DNA of 57,762 bases from Candidatus Wallbacteria bacterium (GTDB lineage: Bacteria; Muiribacteriota; UBA6191; JACPRK01), in NCBI GenBank assembly GCA_016213845.1, contig JACQZN010000052.1, positions 1 through 57,762 on the forward strand, given 5' to 3'. Under the pieces are notes generated by a model. It searched no databases. It was not told where the DNA came from and saw only the letters and a program-made list of their open reading frames with translations. A program made the translations under genes and the position numbers. Below, piece by piece: positions 1 through 7,836 of the stretch; position 1 is the stretch's first letter, and every line of letters starts with the position of its first letter.

Positions 1-849
1 GCGCACGAGCAACCAGTAGCCCAGACGGAAGTCGAGCCAGGCGAGCCCCCAGCGCAGCCAGGAGCGCGCTCGGCCGGTCCGCCGCTCCTGCCAGTCTGCG
101 GGTGGCGGCGACGAGGGCCTGGGCCAGAGGAACGGTCTCGTATGCAGGATGCGGATGCCGGCCGCCAGCCGGCGCGGGGCGACCTGGCCCAGGGCTTGGG
201 CCAGTGTGGTCTTGCCGGCTCCGTCGGGGCCGCTCAAGGCCCAGAGCGCGCCCGGAGGGTCCAGCCACCGGCCCGCAAGGTCGATCAGTTTCGCGCCGGC
301 CAACCGAAGCAACTGGCCGGGCCTGCGTAAAAGCGCCACCGCCAGCGCGGAGCTCCAGGTCGGCGGCAGGCATCCGAAGGCCCCGCGCACGTGGACCTGG
401 GCAACGCAGCCATGGGCAGATCGCGCCGTCCCCGTGGCCAGTCGGTGCTCGAGCTCTCGCACGCTCAGGGCGTCCTGGGCGTCGAGGCGCAGGGCGCCAT
501 CCTCGACCCGCGCGGCGGCGAAAAGGCGGTCGGGATCGGCGAACGGCACGCCCCGCGCGCTGAGCGTTCGATGCAGGTCGAGCTGCAGGAACTCGCTGGC
601 GTCGCCGCTGGCCAGGAACAGTGTCAGACACCCGCCTCGGGGTATCGCCGTCACGAGCCGCCATCCAAATGGCTGGGCGATCTCCGAAACCAGTCCACGC
701 CACGCCTCCCAGGTTCGCCACGCCGCCAGTAGATCGGCGTCGTGTCCCGTCAGGGGAGCGTCCGCCGCCTCGGCGTCCAGCCGCGCCAGGGGCCAGCCCA
801 GGGCACACGAAGCGCGCAGCAGCGCGCCAAGAAGGGCTGTTCGCGTCAT
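1..849 (-). CDS. Thymidylate-kinase-like P-loop protein, 3' end cut by window
   Basis: The frame is open from an ATG at 849 to the window edge (283 codons seen, no stop). About 190 residues without a recognised fold are followed by a Walker A loop reading SGPDGAGKTTLAQAL near residues 196-210, the form typical of thymidylate-kinase-like NTPases found in polysaccharide clusters. The last visible residues (WLDFRLGYWLLVR) resemble the segment before the family's DR/Y motif, which would lie outside the window. The start overlaps the stop of the upstream deacetylase by 4 bases (ATGA), so it is the last visible gene of a minus-strand operon. I infer phosphorylation of a small cytoplasmic substrate, possibly a sugar or lipid carrier precursor; the substrate cannot be read from the sequence. 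Confidence 0.75.
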   Translation of the reverse strand, partial: MTRTALLGALLRASCALGWPLARLDAEAADAPLTGHDADLLAAWRTWEAWRGLVSEIAQPFGWRLVTAIPRGGCLTLFLASGDASEFLQLDLHRTLSARGVPFADPDRLFAAARVEDGALRLDAQDALSVRELEHRLATGTARSAHGCVAQVHVRGAFGCLPPTWSSALAVALLRRPGQLLRLAGAKLIDLAGRWLDPPGALWALSGPDGAGKTTLAQALGQVAPRRLAAGIRILHTRPFLWPRPSSPPPADWQERRTGRARSWLRWGLAWLDFRLGYWLLVR

Positions 850-1688
850 CGGCGCCACCGTTCTCTGAAGCCGTCCCACAGCGACTCGCCCAGGACGGTC
901 TTCCCCAGCTCCCTGAGGCGCTGCAGGAAGGCCCATCCCTTTCCCGAGAGCAGGCGAGGGAAGGCGGCTGCCGAAGTCCTGCTGGTGACGGGCAAGACCG
1001 GCAGCGGCCCCTCCGCCTCGTCGCGCACCAGCCCGAGCCCAAGGCGAGGGCGGGGGGTCTCGGGTTGGACAACCCCAGCTCCAAGATTGGGCTGGCCAGC
1101 ACCGTGGAAATCCCTCGAGGAGCACGCGAGAATCCCGCCAGCGCGGACCAGCCCCCAGCGCATTCCTCGGACCACACGGTAGCCGTGCGAGAAAGCGTTG
1201 CCGGTCAGTCCCTCCGGGCAGAGACCGCCCGGAGGCGCCAGCCAGAGAACTTCCCGGCCGCAGAGTCGGGAGAGGATCTGGCGGGAGCCGGCCAGCTCCT
1301 CGTCCAGCTCCTTGGCCGCCATCCGGTCGAAGCGGCGATGGGTCAGGCCGTGCGAGCCGACGATGTGGCCGCGCGCCGATAATTCAGACACATCGGATGC
1401 GGTGAGACGTCCGGCCTCTCCCAGGCGGCCCGCCGGCACCAGGAACACGCCACGGTAAGCGTGTCGCTCGAGCCGCGCCGCCACGCCCGCGTGGTCGGCA
1501 GTGGCGTCGTCGAACGTCAGGAACACCGCGCGCCCGTCGGCGAGCCGCAGCAGCCCTTCCCCCTCATGCCGAGCGCCCTGGGCGGCAAGGTGGTCGAGAT
1601 GGCTTTCGAACGTGGCGGCCAGCACGTCGTGGAAGCGCTCCCGGTCGCCATCGACGATGCGGTGGTAGACGAGAATGGCGAGCGTCAT
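846..1688 (-). CDS. Polysaccharide deacetylase family protein (NodB-like)
   Basis: This 280-residue protein begins ILVYHRI, has TFDDAT at residues 58-63 supplying the metal-binding and catalytic Asp pair, and SHGLTH at 112-117, the His-x-x-x-His metal motif of carbohydrate esterase family 4. APPGG near 151-155 matches the family's R/APPGG-type motif. No signal peptide is seen, so it probably acts on cytoplasmic or lipid-linked sugar intermediates by removing N- or O-acetyl groups. The ATG at 1688 overlaps the glycosyltransferase stop (ATGA), which fixes the start. Earlier in-frame ATGs would run into the glycosyltransferase gene and are rejected. Confidence 0.85.
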   Translation of the reverse strand: MTLAILVYHRIVDGDRERFHDVLAATFESHLDHLAAQGARHEGEGLLRLADGRAVFLTFDDATADHAGVAARLERHAYRGVFLVPAGRLGEAGRLTASDVSELSARGHIVGSHGLTHRRFDRMAAKELDEELAGSRQILSRLCGREVLWLAPPGGLCPEGLTGNAFSHGYRVVRGMRWGLVRAGGILACSSRDFHGAGQPNLGAGVVQPETPRPRLGLGLVRDEAEGPLPVLPVTSRTSAAAFPRLLSGKGWAFLQRLRELGKTVLGESLWDGFRERWRR

Positions 1689-2905
1689 CGCGGTAGGTCG
1701 AGGGCGCCGTACACCGCGGCTACGCGTGCCGGCCAGGTGAAAGTCGCCAGAGCGTGTGCGCGGGCCCCTGCGGACAGCCGCGCCCACAGGGCCGGATCGT
1801 CCATCAGCCGTTGCGCCGCCTGCGCCAATCCAGTCACGGCGGTCGCGGGATCGATAGCCGGCACGGCAAGGCCGGTACCCTCCGCGACCAGGCCCGCCGG
1901 CCCGCCCAGGGCGAGGCAAACGACGGGCAGCCCGGCTGCCATCGCCTCCGCCACAGCCAGGCCGCCGCTGTCGTGAAGCGCCGGGAAGAGCAACGCGTGT
2001 CCGGCGGTCAGTCGTTGCATCGCCTGCAAGTGCGGCAGCGCGCCCTGGAAGCGGACCCGCCTTCCGATCCCCAGACGCCCGGCCTGCGTCTCCAGTCTGC
2101 GGCGGCACGGGCCGTCGCCGATCACCTCCAGGGTCCACTCGCCCGTCAGCCGGGCTGCCACTTCCAGCGCCAGATGAACGCCCTTGTGCGCCAGCAGGTC
2201 GCTCAGGACGATGAACCGGAAGGGTGGACAAGGCGCCGGAGAGGCCGCCGCGAGCGGCTCCAGAGTGGCCGCTCCCAGGGCCACCTGCGAGACGGTCAAG
2301 ACCCTGCGCGCTCCCAGGGCCCAGAGACGGACGGCAGTCTCGGGAGTCGAGGCGACCGCGAGCAGGCATCGCCTCGCCGTGGACCGCGTGAAGCCGGCCC
2401 ATGCCGAGAGGCCGCCGAGCAGCGCGCGCGCCGCCTCGTAGAGGAATGCGCGCGCACCCAGGCCGGGCCAGAAAGTCGCGGGCACGCTCTCGGCGCCGCC
2501 GACCGGTCCCCAGATGAAGGGTGGACCGGCCGCAGCCAGTGCGCAGGGAGTCCAGTACTGGGCGAACGTCACGTGGTGCCCGAGCTCGGTCCGCCGTTCG
2601 GCCACGATGCGGCGCAGGACGGGCACCGCGCTCTTCTGCCAGGCGATGTAGTAGAGCCGCAGGCCGGCGCCGCCGCCCACCCGTTTCAGCCAGCGGGCGG
2701 TCGAGGAAAGGTCGTGCCAGTGGAACCGCAACCGGGGGCGCGGCCGCGCAGCCAGCTCGGCCTCGATCGCGGCGCGATTGGCCGTCCGGGTCAAGACGTC
2801 GACCTCGTGCCCCGCATCGGCCAGGGCGCAGGCCCAGCCCCAGCCGACACCCGGCTCGGAGCCTCGGTCCGGTTCGCAGGCATAGGCGGAGAGGAGGATC
2901 CGCAT
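1685..2905 (-). CDS. GT4-family glycosyltransferase
   Basis: A 406-residue retaining glycosyltransferase of GT-B fold. The N-terminus MRILLSAYACEPDRGSEPGV is the glycine-rich opening typical of a GT4 subgroup in exopolysaccharide clusters. The nucleotide-sugar-binding half has FIVLSDLLAHKGV, and near residue 320 an E-x7-E-like region reads DSGGLAVAEAMAAGLPVV. It should transfer a sugar from a nucleotide donor to a lipid-linked acceptor at the cytoplasmic face. It is coupled to the deacetylase downstream by ATGA, and only 3 bases separate it from the methyltransferase upstream. Donor and linkage cannot be deduced. Confidence 0.9.
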   Translation of the reverse strand: MRILLSAYACEPDRGSEPGVGWGWACALADAGHEVDVLTRTANRAAIEAELAARPRPRLRFHWHDLSSTARWLKRVGGGAGLRLYYIAWQKSAVPVLRRIVAERRTELGHHVTFAQYWTPCALAAAGPPFIWGPVGGAESVPATFWPGLGARAFLYEAARALLGGLSAWAGFTRSTARRCLLAVASTPETAVRLWALGARRVLTVSQVALGAATLEPLAAASPAPCPPFRFIVLSDLLAHKGVHLALEVAARLTGEWTLEVIGDGPCRRRLETQAGRLGIGRRVRFQGALPHLQAMQRLTAGHALLFPALHDSGGLAVAEAMAAGLPVVCLALGGPAGLVAEGTGLAVPAIDPATAVTGLAQAAQRLMDDPALWARLSAGARAHALATFTWPARVAAVYGALDLPR

Positions 2906-2908
2906 CGC

Positions 2909-3796
2909 CTACACGCGCCGCAACAGAAAGGTCAAGTTCGTGGCCGCCAGCTCACTGGCCGGCAGGTGAGCGAACTCGGCGTGAGGGCGGCTCAGCGCAA
3001 GCTGCTCCAGCTCCGCCGATCCACCGCCTTCCACGCGCCAGGTGAGCCGCTCGAATGGAAGCCCCTCCAGCAACCGCGCGTGTTCGCAGGGGCGCAGGCG
3101 GTTCAAAGGAGTGAAGGCGTTGTCGAACCAGCGCGACCAGGTCGCCCGCGAGTAGCGCAGGAAGTGGAAGCGCGGCAGTGCCGGGTCCGACAGCGCGTAG
3201 AGGTCGTCGAGACGGATAGTCGCCAGGTACAGTCCGCCCGGCCGCAGGCAACGCGCCGCCTCTTCGTGAAGGGCCCGCACGACTGCCGGGGGAGGATAGA
3301 GGAGGACCTGGGTGCAGGTCGCAAGGTCGAATCCGCCGGTTGGCAGTGGCAGGGGCGGGCTGACCGGCGCGTGATAGCTGATACCCGCGGCGGCCAGCGG
3401 ATCGACGCCCCGGCCGAGTGGTGTGAGCTCGACCCCGCCGGTGTCGATGACGGCCAGCCTGCGGACCAGGTCGGGCACTGCCTCACGGCACAACAGCCGG
3501 CTCACGTCGGTCAGGACCTGCCGCCTCATGCCGTGGCGGCTGAAGGTCAGGGGGATGACCGGCAGCCAGCCGCTGCCGAGCTCCAGGTGCGCCTCCACCG
3601 CACGCGGCTCGAGGCCCGCCGTTTCCCGCAGCAGCTCGAGATGCTGCAACGCGGTGCGGTGCTTGTCGCCGATGTTGGTCGCGATGACTGGAGAAGCCAG
3701 GACGGATCGGGCTTGCCGGCGCCGGTAGAGCTCGGGCCCGAAGGGGATCGTCCCCAGCGCGCGCTGCACCGCGACCTTGGCGAGGAAGCGGATCAC
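2909..3796 (-). CDS. SAM-dependent methyltransferase, class I
   Basis: A 295-residue protein starting at GTG 3796, which overlaps the stop of the upstream deacetylase (GTGA). Longer in-frame starts would cover the deacetylase and are rejected. HLELGSGWLP at residues 70-79 is the SAM-binding glycine-rich motif I; GFDLATCTQVL is motif IV-like and CLRPGGLYLATI is the post-motif strand of class I methyltransferases. In this operon it most likely O- or N-methylates a sugar of the repeat unit, but the acceptor is inferred only from context. Confidence 0.8.
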   Translation of the reverse strand: MIRFLAKVAVQRALGTIPFGPELYRRRQARSVLASPVIATNIGDKHRTALQHLELLRETAGLEPRAVEAHLELGSGWLPVIPLTFSRHGMRRQVLTDVSRLLCREAVPDLVRRLAVIDTGGVELTPLGRGVDPLAAAGISYHAPVSPPLPLPTGGFDLATCTQVLLYPPPAVVRALHEEAARCLRPGGLYLATIRLDDLYALSDPALPRFHFLRYSRATWSRWFDNAFTPLNRLRPCEHARLLEGLPFERLTWRVEGGGSAELEQLALSRPHAEFAHLPASELAATNLTFLLRRV

Positions 3797-4527
3797 GTCA
3801 GGACTTCTCCATTTGTGACCCGGCCGTCGGCCGGCACCAGGTCGGCCGCCCGGGCGAGGATCTCGTCGAGGGCCGGCCAGAGGTTCGTGCGCTCGATCTC
3901 CCACGAGTGGCCCCAGAGATGGATCACACCGCCCTGCTGCCGGGCCCGAGCGAAGATGGCTTCCATCCCGGCCAGCAAACCTGCCCGCGACCCGAGATCG
4001 GACAGAACGCCCAGCCGCCGGCTTCCGCCGCCGTGGCGCAGCCAGTTGCGCAGCAATGCCGGCAGACGGTGTGGAAAGACCTGAGCCGTCGTTCCCATGT
4101 CGAAGGGATCGGGTCCGGGCTCCAGACACAGCATCCGTGTCGTGCGGGCGTAGGCGAAGCCGGCGTCGCGGGCCAGCTGCCGGCCCCATCGTCCCGGATG
4201 CCCGCCGGGATAGGCGATGCCCCGGACCGCAGAGCCCAGGATGTCCTCCAGCCACCTGCGCCCGTCTTCCACCTGGCGGCGCGCCTCCTCGAGCGGCAGC
4301 CCGGGCAGCCGGAGATGCTCGTACGTGTGGGCGGCGACTTCGAAGCCGGCCGCTGCGAGAGCCCGGATGTCGCCTGCGTCCATCACCGCCCGCCCGCTGA
4401 TGTTGGAGCCGGGCACGTAGAAGGTGCCGCGAATGCCGTGGTGGGCCAGGCGCTCCGCGAGACGGCGGTCCAGGGGATGTCCGTCGTCCCAGGAAGTCGT
4501 CAGTCGTAGCGGCTTCGAGTCAGTCAT
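3793..4527 (-). CDS. Polysaccharide deacetylase family protein (WbmS-like)
   Basis: A 244-residue protein with TTSWDDGHPLD at residues 10-20 (catalytic Asp pair), AHTYEH at 66-71 (metal-binding His residues) and AYPGGH near 105-110. This SWDDGH subgroup is known from O-antigen and surface polysaccharide clusters and differs from the TFDDAT-type enzyme encoded two genes downstream. It has no signal peptide. The ATG at 4527 overlaps the previous gene by 8 bases, consistent with translational coupling. Two deacetylases in one operon suggest two different N-acyl sugars, or successive steps on one. Confidence 0.85.
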   Translation of the reverse strand: MTDSKPLRLTTSWDDGHPLDRRLAERLAHHGIRGTFYVPGSNISGRAVMDAGDIRALAAAGFEVAAHTYEHLRLPGLPLEEARRQVEDGRRWLEDILGSAVRGIAYPGGHPGRWGRQLARDAGFAYARTTRMLCLEPGPDPFDMGTTAQVFPHRLPALLRNWLRHGGGSRRLGVLSDLGSRAGLLAGMEAIFARARQQGGVIHLWGHSWEIERTNLWPALDEILARAADLVPADGRVTNGEVLT

Positions 4528-5263
4528 CGCCGCTTCTCCGTGCCAGCATGGTTCCGCCGATGTGATGGGCCGGATCGCGAGACAGCAGGCGGTCGATCGC
4601 CGCCATTGCGAACCCCAGCAGGTGGAAAGGCAGGGCCAACGCAAAGGCCAGCGCCAATCGCAGCACGTCCATCGGCTCACGCCCGGACCGCCAGCCTCTT
4701 CTATGCGCAATGAGCAGGCGCCCGGGAATGCCGGCCGCAAGGGAGGCCGCCAGCAGCAGCGGACCGCCGCGCACCTCGTCGGCCACAACCGTGAACCCGG
4801 CGCGACCCAGCTCGGTCTGCATGCCCAGGCGAGTCCAGCGCCACAGATCCCGGCTGCGCCCCGCTTCGCCCAGGAAAGGAAACGTGACGAGCAGGACGCC
4901 TCCGGGCCTGAGAACCCGGCGCACTTCCGAGAGCATCCGGCGTGGATCTGGCACGTGCTGCAGCAGGTGGAAGGCCGAGACGAGATCGGCGGTGCCGTTT
5001 GCAAATGGAAGGCTCTCGGCGTCGGCAACCACATGGGCGGTGTCGTCGGCCACGACATCCACGGCGACCATTCGCAAGCCCGGCCAGGCCTGCTCCAGCG
5101 CCCGCGCGAAGGGCGCCGTTCCCGCGCCAAGGTCGAGTCCCAGCTTGGCATCCGCGTGCGCCTGGGCCGGCAGATGCCGCGCGATGAACGCCCGGACCAT
5201 CACGCGCTCCGGCAGCACGTAGTCCTGGAGCCGGCGATAGGCCAAGACGGCCGCTCGGTTCAT
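4520..5263 (-). CDS. SAM-dependent methyltransferase (Methyltransf_11-like) with C-terminal hydrophobic segment
   Basis: A 247-residue class I methyltransferase: LDLGAGTAPF at 43-52 (motif I), VVADAESLPF (motif II/III region), DLVSAFHLLQHVPDP (motif IV) and VLRPGGVLLVTFPF (motif VI region). A hydrophobic stretch near residues 200-222 (LRLALAFALALPFHLLGFA) may attach it to the inner membrane, which would suit a lipid-linked substrate. The start ATG at 5263 overlaps the kinase stop (ATGA). It shows little similarity to the other methyltransferase of the operon, so the two probably methylate different positions. Confidence 0.85.
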   Translation of the reverse strand: MNRAAVLAYRRLQDYVLPERVMVRAFIARHLPAQAHADAKLGLDLGAGTAPFARALEQAWPGLRMVAVDVVADDTAHVVADAESLPFANGTADLVSAFHLLQHVPDPRRMLSEVRRVLRPGGVLLVTFPFLGEAGRSRDLWRWTRLGMQTELGRAGFTVVADEVRGGPLLLAASLAAGIPGRLLIAHRRGWRSGREPMDVLRLALAFALALPFHLLGFAMAAIDRLLSRDPAHHIGGTMLARRSGDD

Positions 5264-6105
5264 CCGAGGAGCCCCCCGAGCACATGGTCGATGAGCTTCA
5301 CGAGTCGCTCCTGCCCTCGCCGTGTCGGAAACGCGTACAGCTCGGCGACGATGGGCGAGGTGCGCTCGGCCTCGATGCGGGCGCCGAAGCGGATCAGAAA
5401 AAGAGCGAGCTCCAGGACCGGCCAGGCCGTCTTCGGCGGGGCCAGTCCATACGCCAGAGGAGCCGCCGCAAGGGCGGCGAGCGAAGAGGTGGCGCGTCCC
5501 CACGCCGACGCCCGGCGCAGCAGCGGCAGAACGGTCCACTGGAACCGGTCGTGGCTGGCCGGTGCGCACTTCTCGAAGTGTTCGTAATCGACGAGCGTCG
5601 GTCTGCCATTGTCCGTCAGCAGGTTCCAGTAGACGAAATCGCCGTGGATCGGCCCGCACCGGATCGGCTCCCCGGCGAAGCGCTCGAGCAAGCGAAGCCG
5701 ATGCGCCTCGAAACGCGGCGGCAAGGGGTGGGCGAGGATCGCCTCGACCGGCAAGAGCGTCGTCGGCACGCTCTCGTAGGGCCCACTCCTTGGCACCAAG
5801 GCGCTTCGGCGCGCCGGGACTCGCCCCTCCTCCAATGTCAGCCAGAGGGCGCCCCAGTCGCCGCCGTCGTGACACCCGAGCAGTGCGGGCCGCCGGAAGG
5901 GCGGACAGGGCGCCGCGGCGGCATACGCCGTGACCTCGCGCTGCAGCAGCGTGGCGGCATAGGGATGGAGCGCCAGCTTGACGAAGCCGCCCCCATTCGC
6001 CAGGCGGATGGCGACCTTGCCCGGATCGATCGCCTCGGCCCTGTCGATGCCGTGCGGGATGCCGGCCACCTCGAGCTTGGTCGCGCAGATCCCGAGATCA
6101 AGCAT
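5260..6105 (-). CDS. Aminoglycoside-phosphotransferase (APH)-fold kinase
   Basis: First gene of the minus-strand operon, 281 residues. GPIHGDFVYWNLL (residues 151-163) is the HGDxxxxN catalytic loop of the APH/choline kinase fold with His154, Asp156 and Asn161, and LVDYEHFEK supplies the metal-binding Asp173. The glycine-rich N-lobe is weak (LANGGGFVKLALHP). In a polysaccharide operon the likely substrate is a sugar or amino alcohol rather than an antibiotic; this is inference. An AGGA ribosome-binding site lies 6-8 bases before the ATG, and a promoter candidate lies about 130 bases upstream. Confidence 0.8.
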   Translation of the reverse strand: MLDLGICATKLEVAGIPHGIDRAEAIDPGKVAIRLANGGGFVKLALHPYAATLLQREVTAYAAAAPCPPFRRPALLGCHDGGDWGALWLTLEEGRVPARRSALVPRSGPYESVPTTLLPVEAILAHPLPPRFEAHRLRLLERFAGEPIRCGPIHGDFVYWNLLTDNGRPTLVDYEHFEKCAPASHDRFQWTVLPLLRRASAWGRATSSLAALAAAPLAYGLAPPKTAWPVLELALFLIRFGARIEAERTSPIVAELYAFPTRRGQERLVKLIDHVLGGLLG

Positions 6106-6231
6106 GACGGTCCTGCGCGAAAACGGTCGACATTACGGAAAACCTGTGGCGGCTCTCCCCGGGCCCTTTCACGGTCACTAGCGAGGTCGTGGTCACCTGC
6201 TACCGCCGTCTCACCGGGCGGGTGGCCGTGT

Positions 6232-6261
6232 ATTCTACCTCCCTGACCGCCTGGCCTTCAA
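6232..6261 (-). promoter_or_regulatory. Sigma70-like promoter for the polysaccharide operon
   Basis: On the minus strand TTGAAG (-35), an 18-base spacer and TAGAAT (-10) are followed by a leader of about 120 bases to the kinase ATG at 6105. The -35 begins 17 bases after the end of the ~130-base repeat, nearly the same layout as at 37,488-37,670. Confidence 0.5.
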
Positions 6262-6278
6262 TGCCCGCCCGCGTCGAA

Positions 6279-6411
6279 GGCAGGGCGACGAACAGAGTCG
6301 TCGGAAGTCAGGCACCGGAATCCCGGCCGGCCAACCGGACGACTGCCAGGTTTCACGCGAGCTTCCGGAGCCAGTCCCCGATTTCCGCCTCCGGGTTCGC
6401 GACTTTGCCGG
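6279..6411 (-). repeat. Interspersed ~130-base repeat, copy A
   Basis: Read on the minus strand this stretch matches 37,488-37,625 on the plus strand at roughly 85-90% by eye over about 130 bases. Conserved blocks include CGGAGGCGGAAA, CGGGGACTGGCTCCGGAAGC, TGAAACCTGGCAGTCG and GGCCGGCCGGG. Both copies lie immediately upstream of a promoter candidate and point toward it. It is not coding: open frames across it differ between the copies. It could be a regulator-binding region, a promoter-carrying mobile repeat, or a structured leader RNA if transcription starts upstream. Confidence 0.8.
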
Positions 6412-6528
6412 AATACTAGCGCCGAAGGTCTCAGGCCGAGCGGGCCGAAGCGGGTGTTATGATGCCGGCGCCACGGTTGCTGCGCGAAAACACTGGAAGG
6501 TGCCGGAAAGCATGTCCGGGCTGATGGC

Positions 6529-7836
6529 ATGATCGAGGAGCTCGTCCGGGCCGTCCTGCCCACGCTCTTCGTTGGCCTGGCGGCGCTGGCCATTCTCGCC
6601 GGCTCCACCGTCTTCGCCGCACGGCGATGGGAGATGCTCGGGGCGTTCCTCGTCTTCTCACTGCTGGAGCAGCAATTCGGTTTCGATGCCGGCATCCCTA
6701 TCGGCGGCCGCTCGCTTTCCCCGCTGGATCTCCTGTCCGCCGCCGCTCTCCTGGCAGCCGGGCTGCGCCTACCGGCCCGGCGCCGAATCGATACCCTCGA
6801 CTGGCTGTGGGTCCTTGCCGCGCTGGTGCTGTTCGCCGCCTTCGTGCGAGGGGCGCAATCATACGGCTTGCTGCCAGCCGCGAGCTTCTACCGGCGGTTC
6901 TTCTATCTGTCGGCCGCGCTCCTGTATGCCCTCAGCTTCCCGTGGGATGGCCCGGATCTCGACCGACTGGCGCGGGTGTGGATTGGGGTGGCCGCGGTCC
7001 TGACCGGCCTGGCTATCCTGGGTTGGCTCGAGCCCTCGCTGGTCCTCCGGAAGTTCGAACCGCCGGAATCCGCAATGCTCGCCTTCGACCGCGAACGTGT
7101 CCTGCCGTCGTCCAGCGCCTTGATTCTCGCCGAGGCCGGATTGATCGGACTGGCGTCATGGCCGCGCCCCGGAGTGCCCGGACTGGCCAGGCTACTCGCG
7201 ATCCCATTCTTGGTCGTCATGGCGCTCCTGTTTCACCGGACTGTCTGGCTGGCGTCGCTGGCGGGCGTGGCGACCCTCGTCTGGTTTCAGTCCGGCCTGG
7301 CCGCCCGCCTAGGAGCTCCGCTGGTCGCAGGGTCACTGGCGATCGCGTGGCTATGGGCGATGCGCCTGGGATTTGGAGACGCCTCCCTGTCTCAATCGGT
7401 GCATTCGGCCGTCGCCGAGCCGTTCCAGGAGACGAGCAGCTTCGGATGGCGGTTGCTCGGTTGGGAGTTCCTGCTGACGCGAGCCCTGTCCGACGGACTC
7501 GCCACGGTCGTTCTCGGCGCCGGCTTCGGTGTCGGGTACGCCCGGGTGATGGGCGGGTCCGTGATCGACCTGTCGCCTCACAACTTCTACCTGGAGTTGT
7601 TCCTCAACGCCGGCCTTCTGGGTATGGCACTCTGGGTGGCAGGGATGCTCGAGGTCGGCAGGCGGCTGGTCCGGGGCGCCGAGTCGGCTGGTCGGCAGCT
7701 CGACCGGGCGGGAGCGCTGGCGCTTCTGGTCACGCTCGCGGTCTACGGCATTCCCTACACCCCGACGTCCGAGCAGGGTCTGCTGCTCGGCGCCCTGGCG
7801 GCCGCCGCACGCCAGCGACCGGGCAGTGGCGCGTGA
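6529..7836 (+). CDS. O-antigen polymerase/ligase-like membrane protein (Wzy/WaaL type)
   Basis: A 435-residue polytopic protein with about ten to twelve hydrophobic segments (for example residues 10-30, 60-80, 88-105, 200-250, 365-390, 405-425). A long extracytoplasmic loop near residues 285-350 is followed by SPHNFYLELFLNAGLLGMALW, the PHN-x-(Y/F)-L motif of the Wzy_C/O-antigen ligase superfamily. It should polymerise repeat units or ligate glycan in the periplasmic leaflet. It overlaps the next gene by 4 bases (GTGA), so polymerase and glycosyltransferase are coupled. Polymerase and ligase cannot be told apart from sequence alone. Confidence 0.85.
   Translation: MIEELVRAVLPTLFVGLAALAILAGSTVFAARRWEMLGAFLVFSLLEQQFGFDAGIPIGGRSLSPLDLLSAAALLAAGLRLPARRRIDTLDWLWVLAALVLFAAFVRGAQSYGLLPAASFYRRFFYLSAALLYALSFPWDGPDLDRLARVWIGVAAVLTGLAILGWLEPSLVLRKFEPPESAMLAFDRERVLPSSSALILAEAGLIGLASWPRPGVPGLARLLAIPFLVVMALLFHRTVWLASLAGVATLVWFQSGLAARLGAPLVAGSLAIAWLWAMRLGFGDASLSQSVHSAVAEPFQETSSFGWRLLGWEFLLTRALSDGLATVVLGAGFGVGYARVMGGSVIDLSPHNFYLELFLNAGLLGMALWVAGMLEVGRRLVRGAESAGRQLDRAGALALLVTLAVYGIPYTPTSEQGLLLGALAAAARQRPGSGA

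Larger units (their letters stand above)
6106..6528. other. 423-base divergent intergenic region
   Basis: Separates the minus-strand operon from the plus-strand polymerase gene. It holds a minus-strand promoter candidate (6232-6261) and one copy of a ~130-base interspersed repeat (6279-6411). On the plus side only a weak TATGAT near 6457 is visible, with no convincing -35, so I do not call a promoter for the polymerase gene. No small gene with a credible start could be supported here. Confidence 0.6.

Noticed and set aside
149..868. Plus-strand open frame of 239 codons
   Set aside because: It is antisense to the P-loop kinase-like gene, whose minus-strand frame has a Walker A motif and a coupled start. 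The plus frame is Arg/Ser/Ala-rich composition noise.
1754..4084. 776-codon plus-strand open frame
   Set aside because: It lies across four coupled minus-strand genes with clear family motifs; high GC keeps antisense frames open.
6258..6695. Short protein-coding frames sharing RGLAPEAR-like peptides with 37462-37644
   Set aside because: The similarity comes from the ~130-base DNA repeat; frames, starts and ends differ and cross a promoter, so coding is unlikely.
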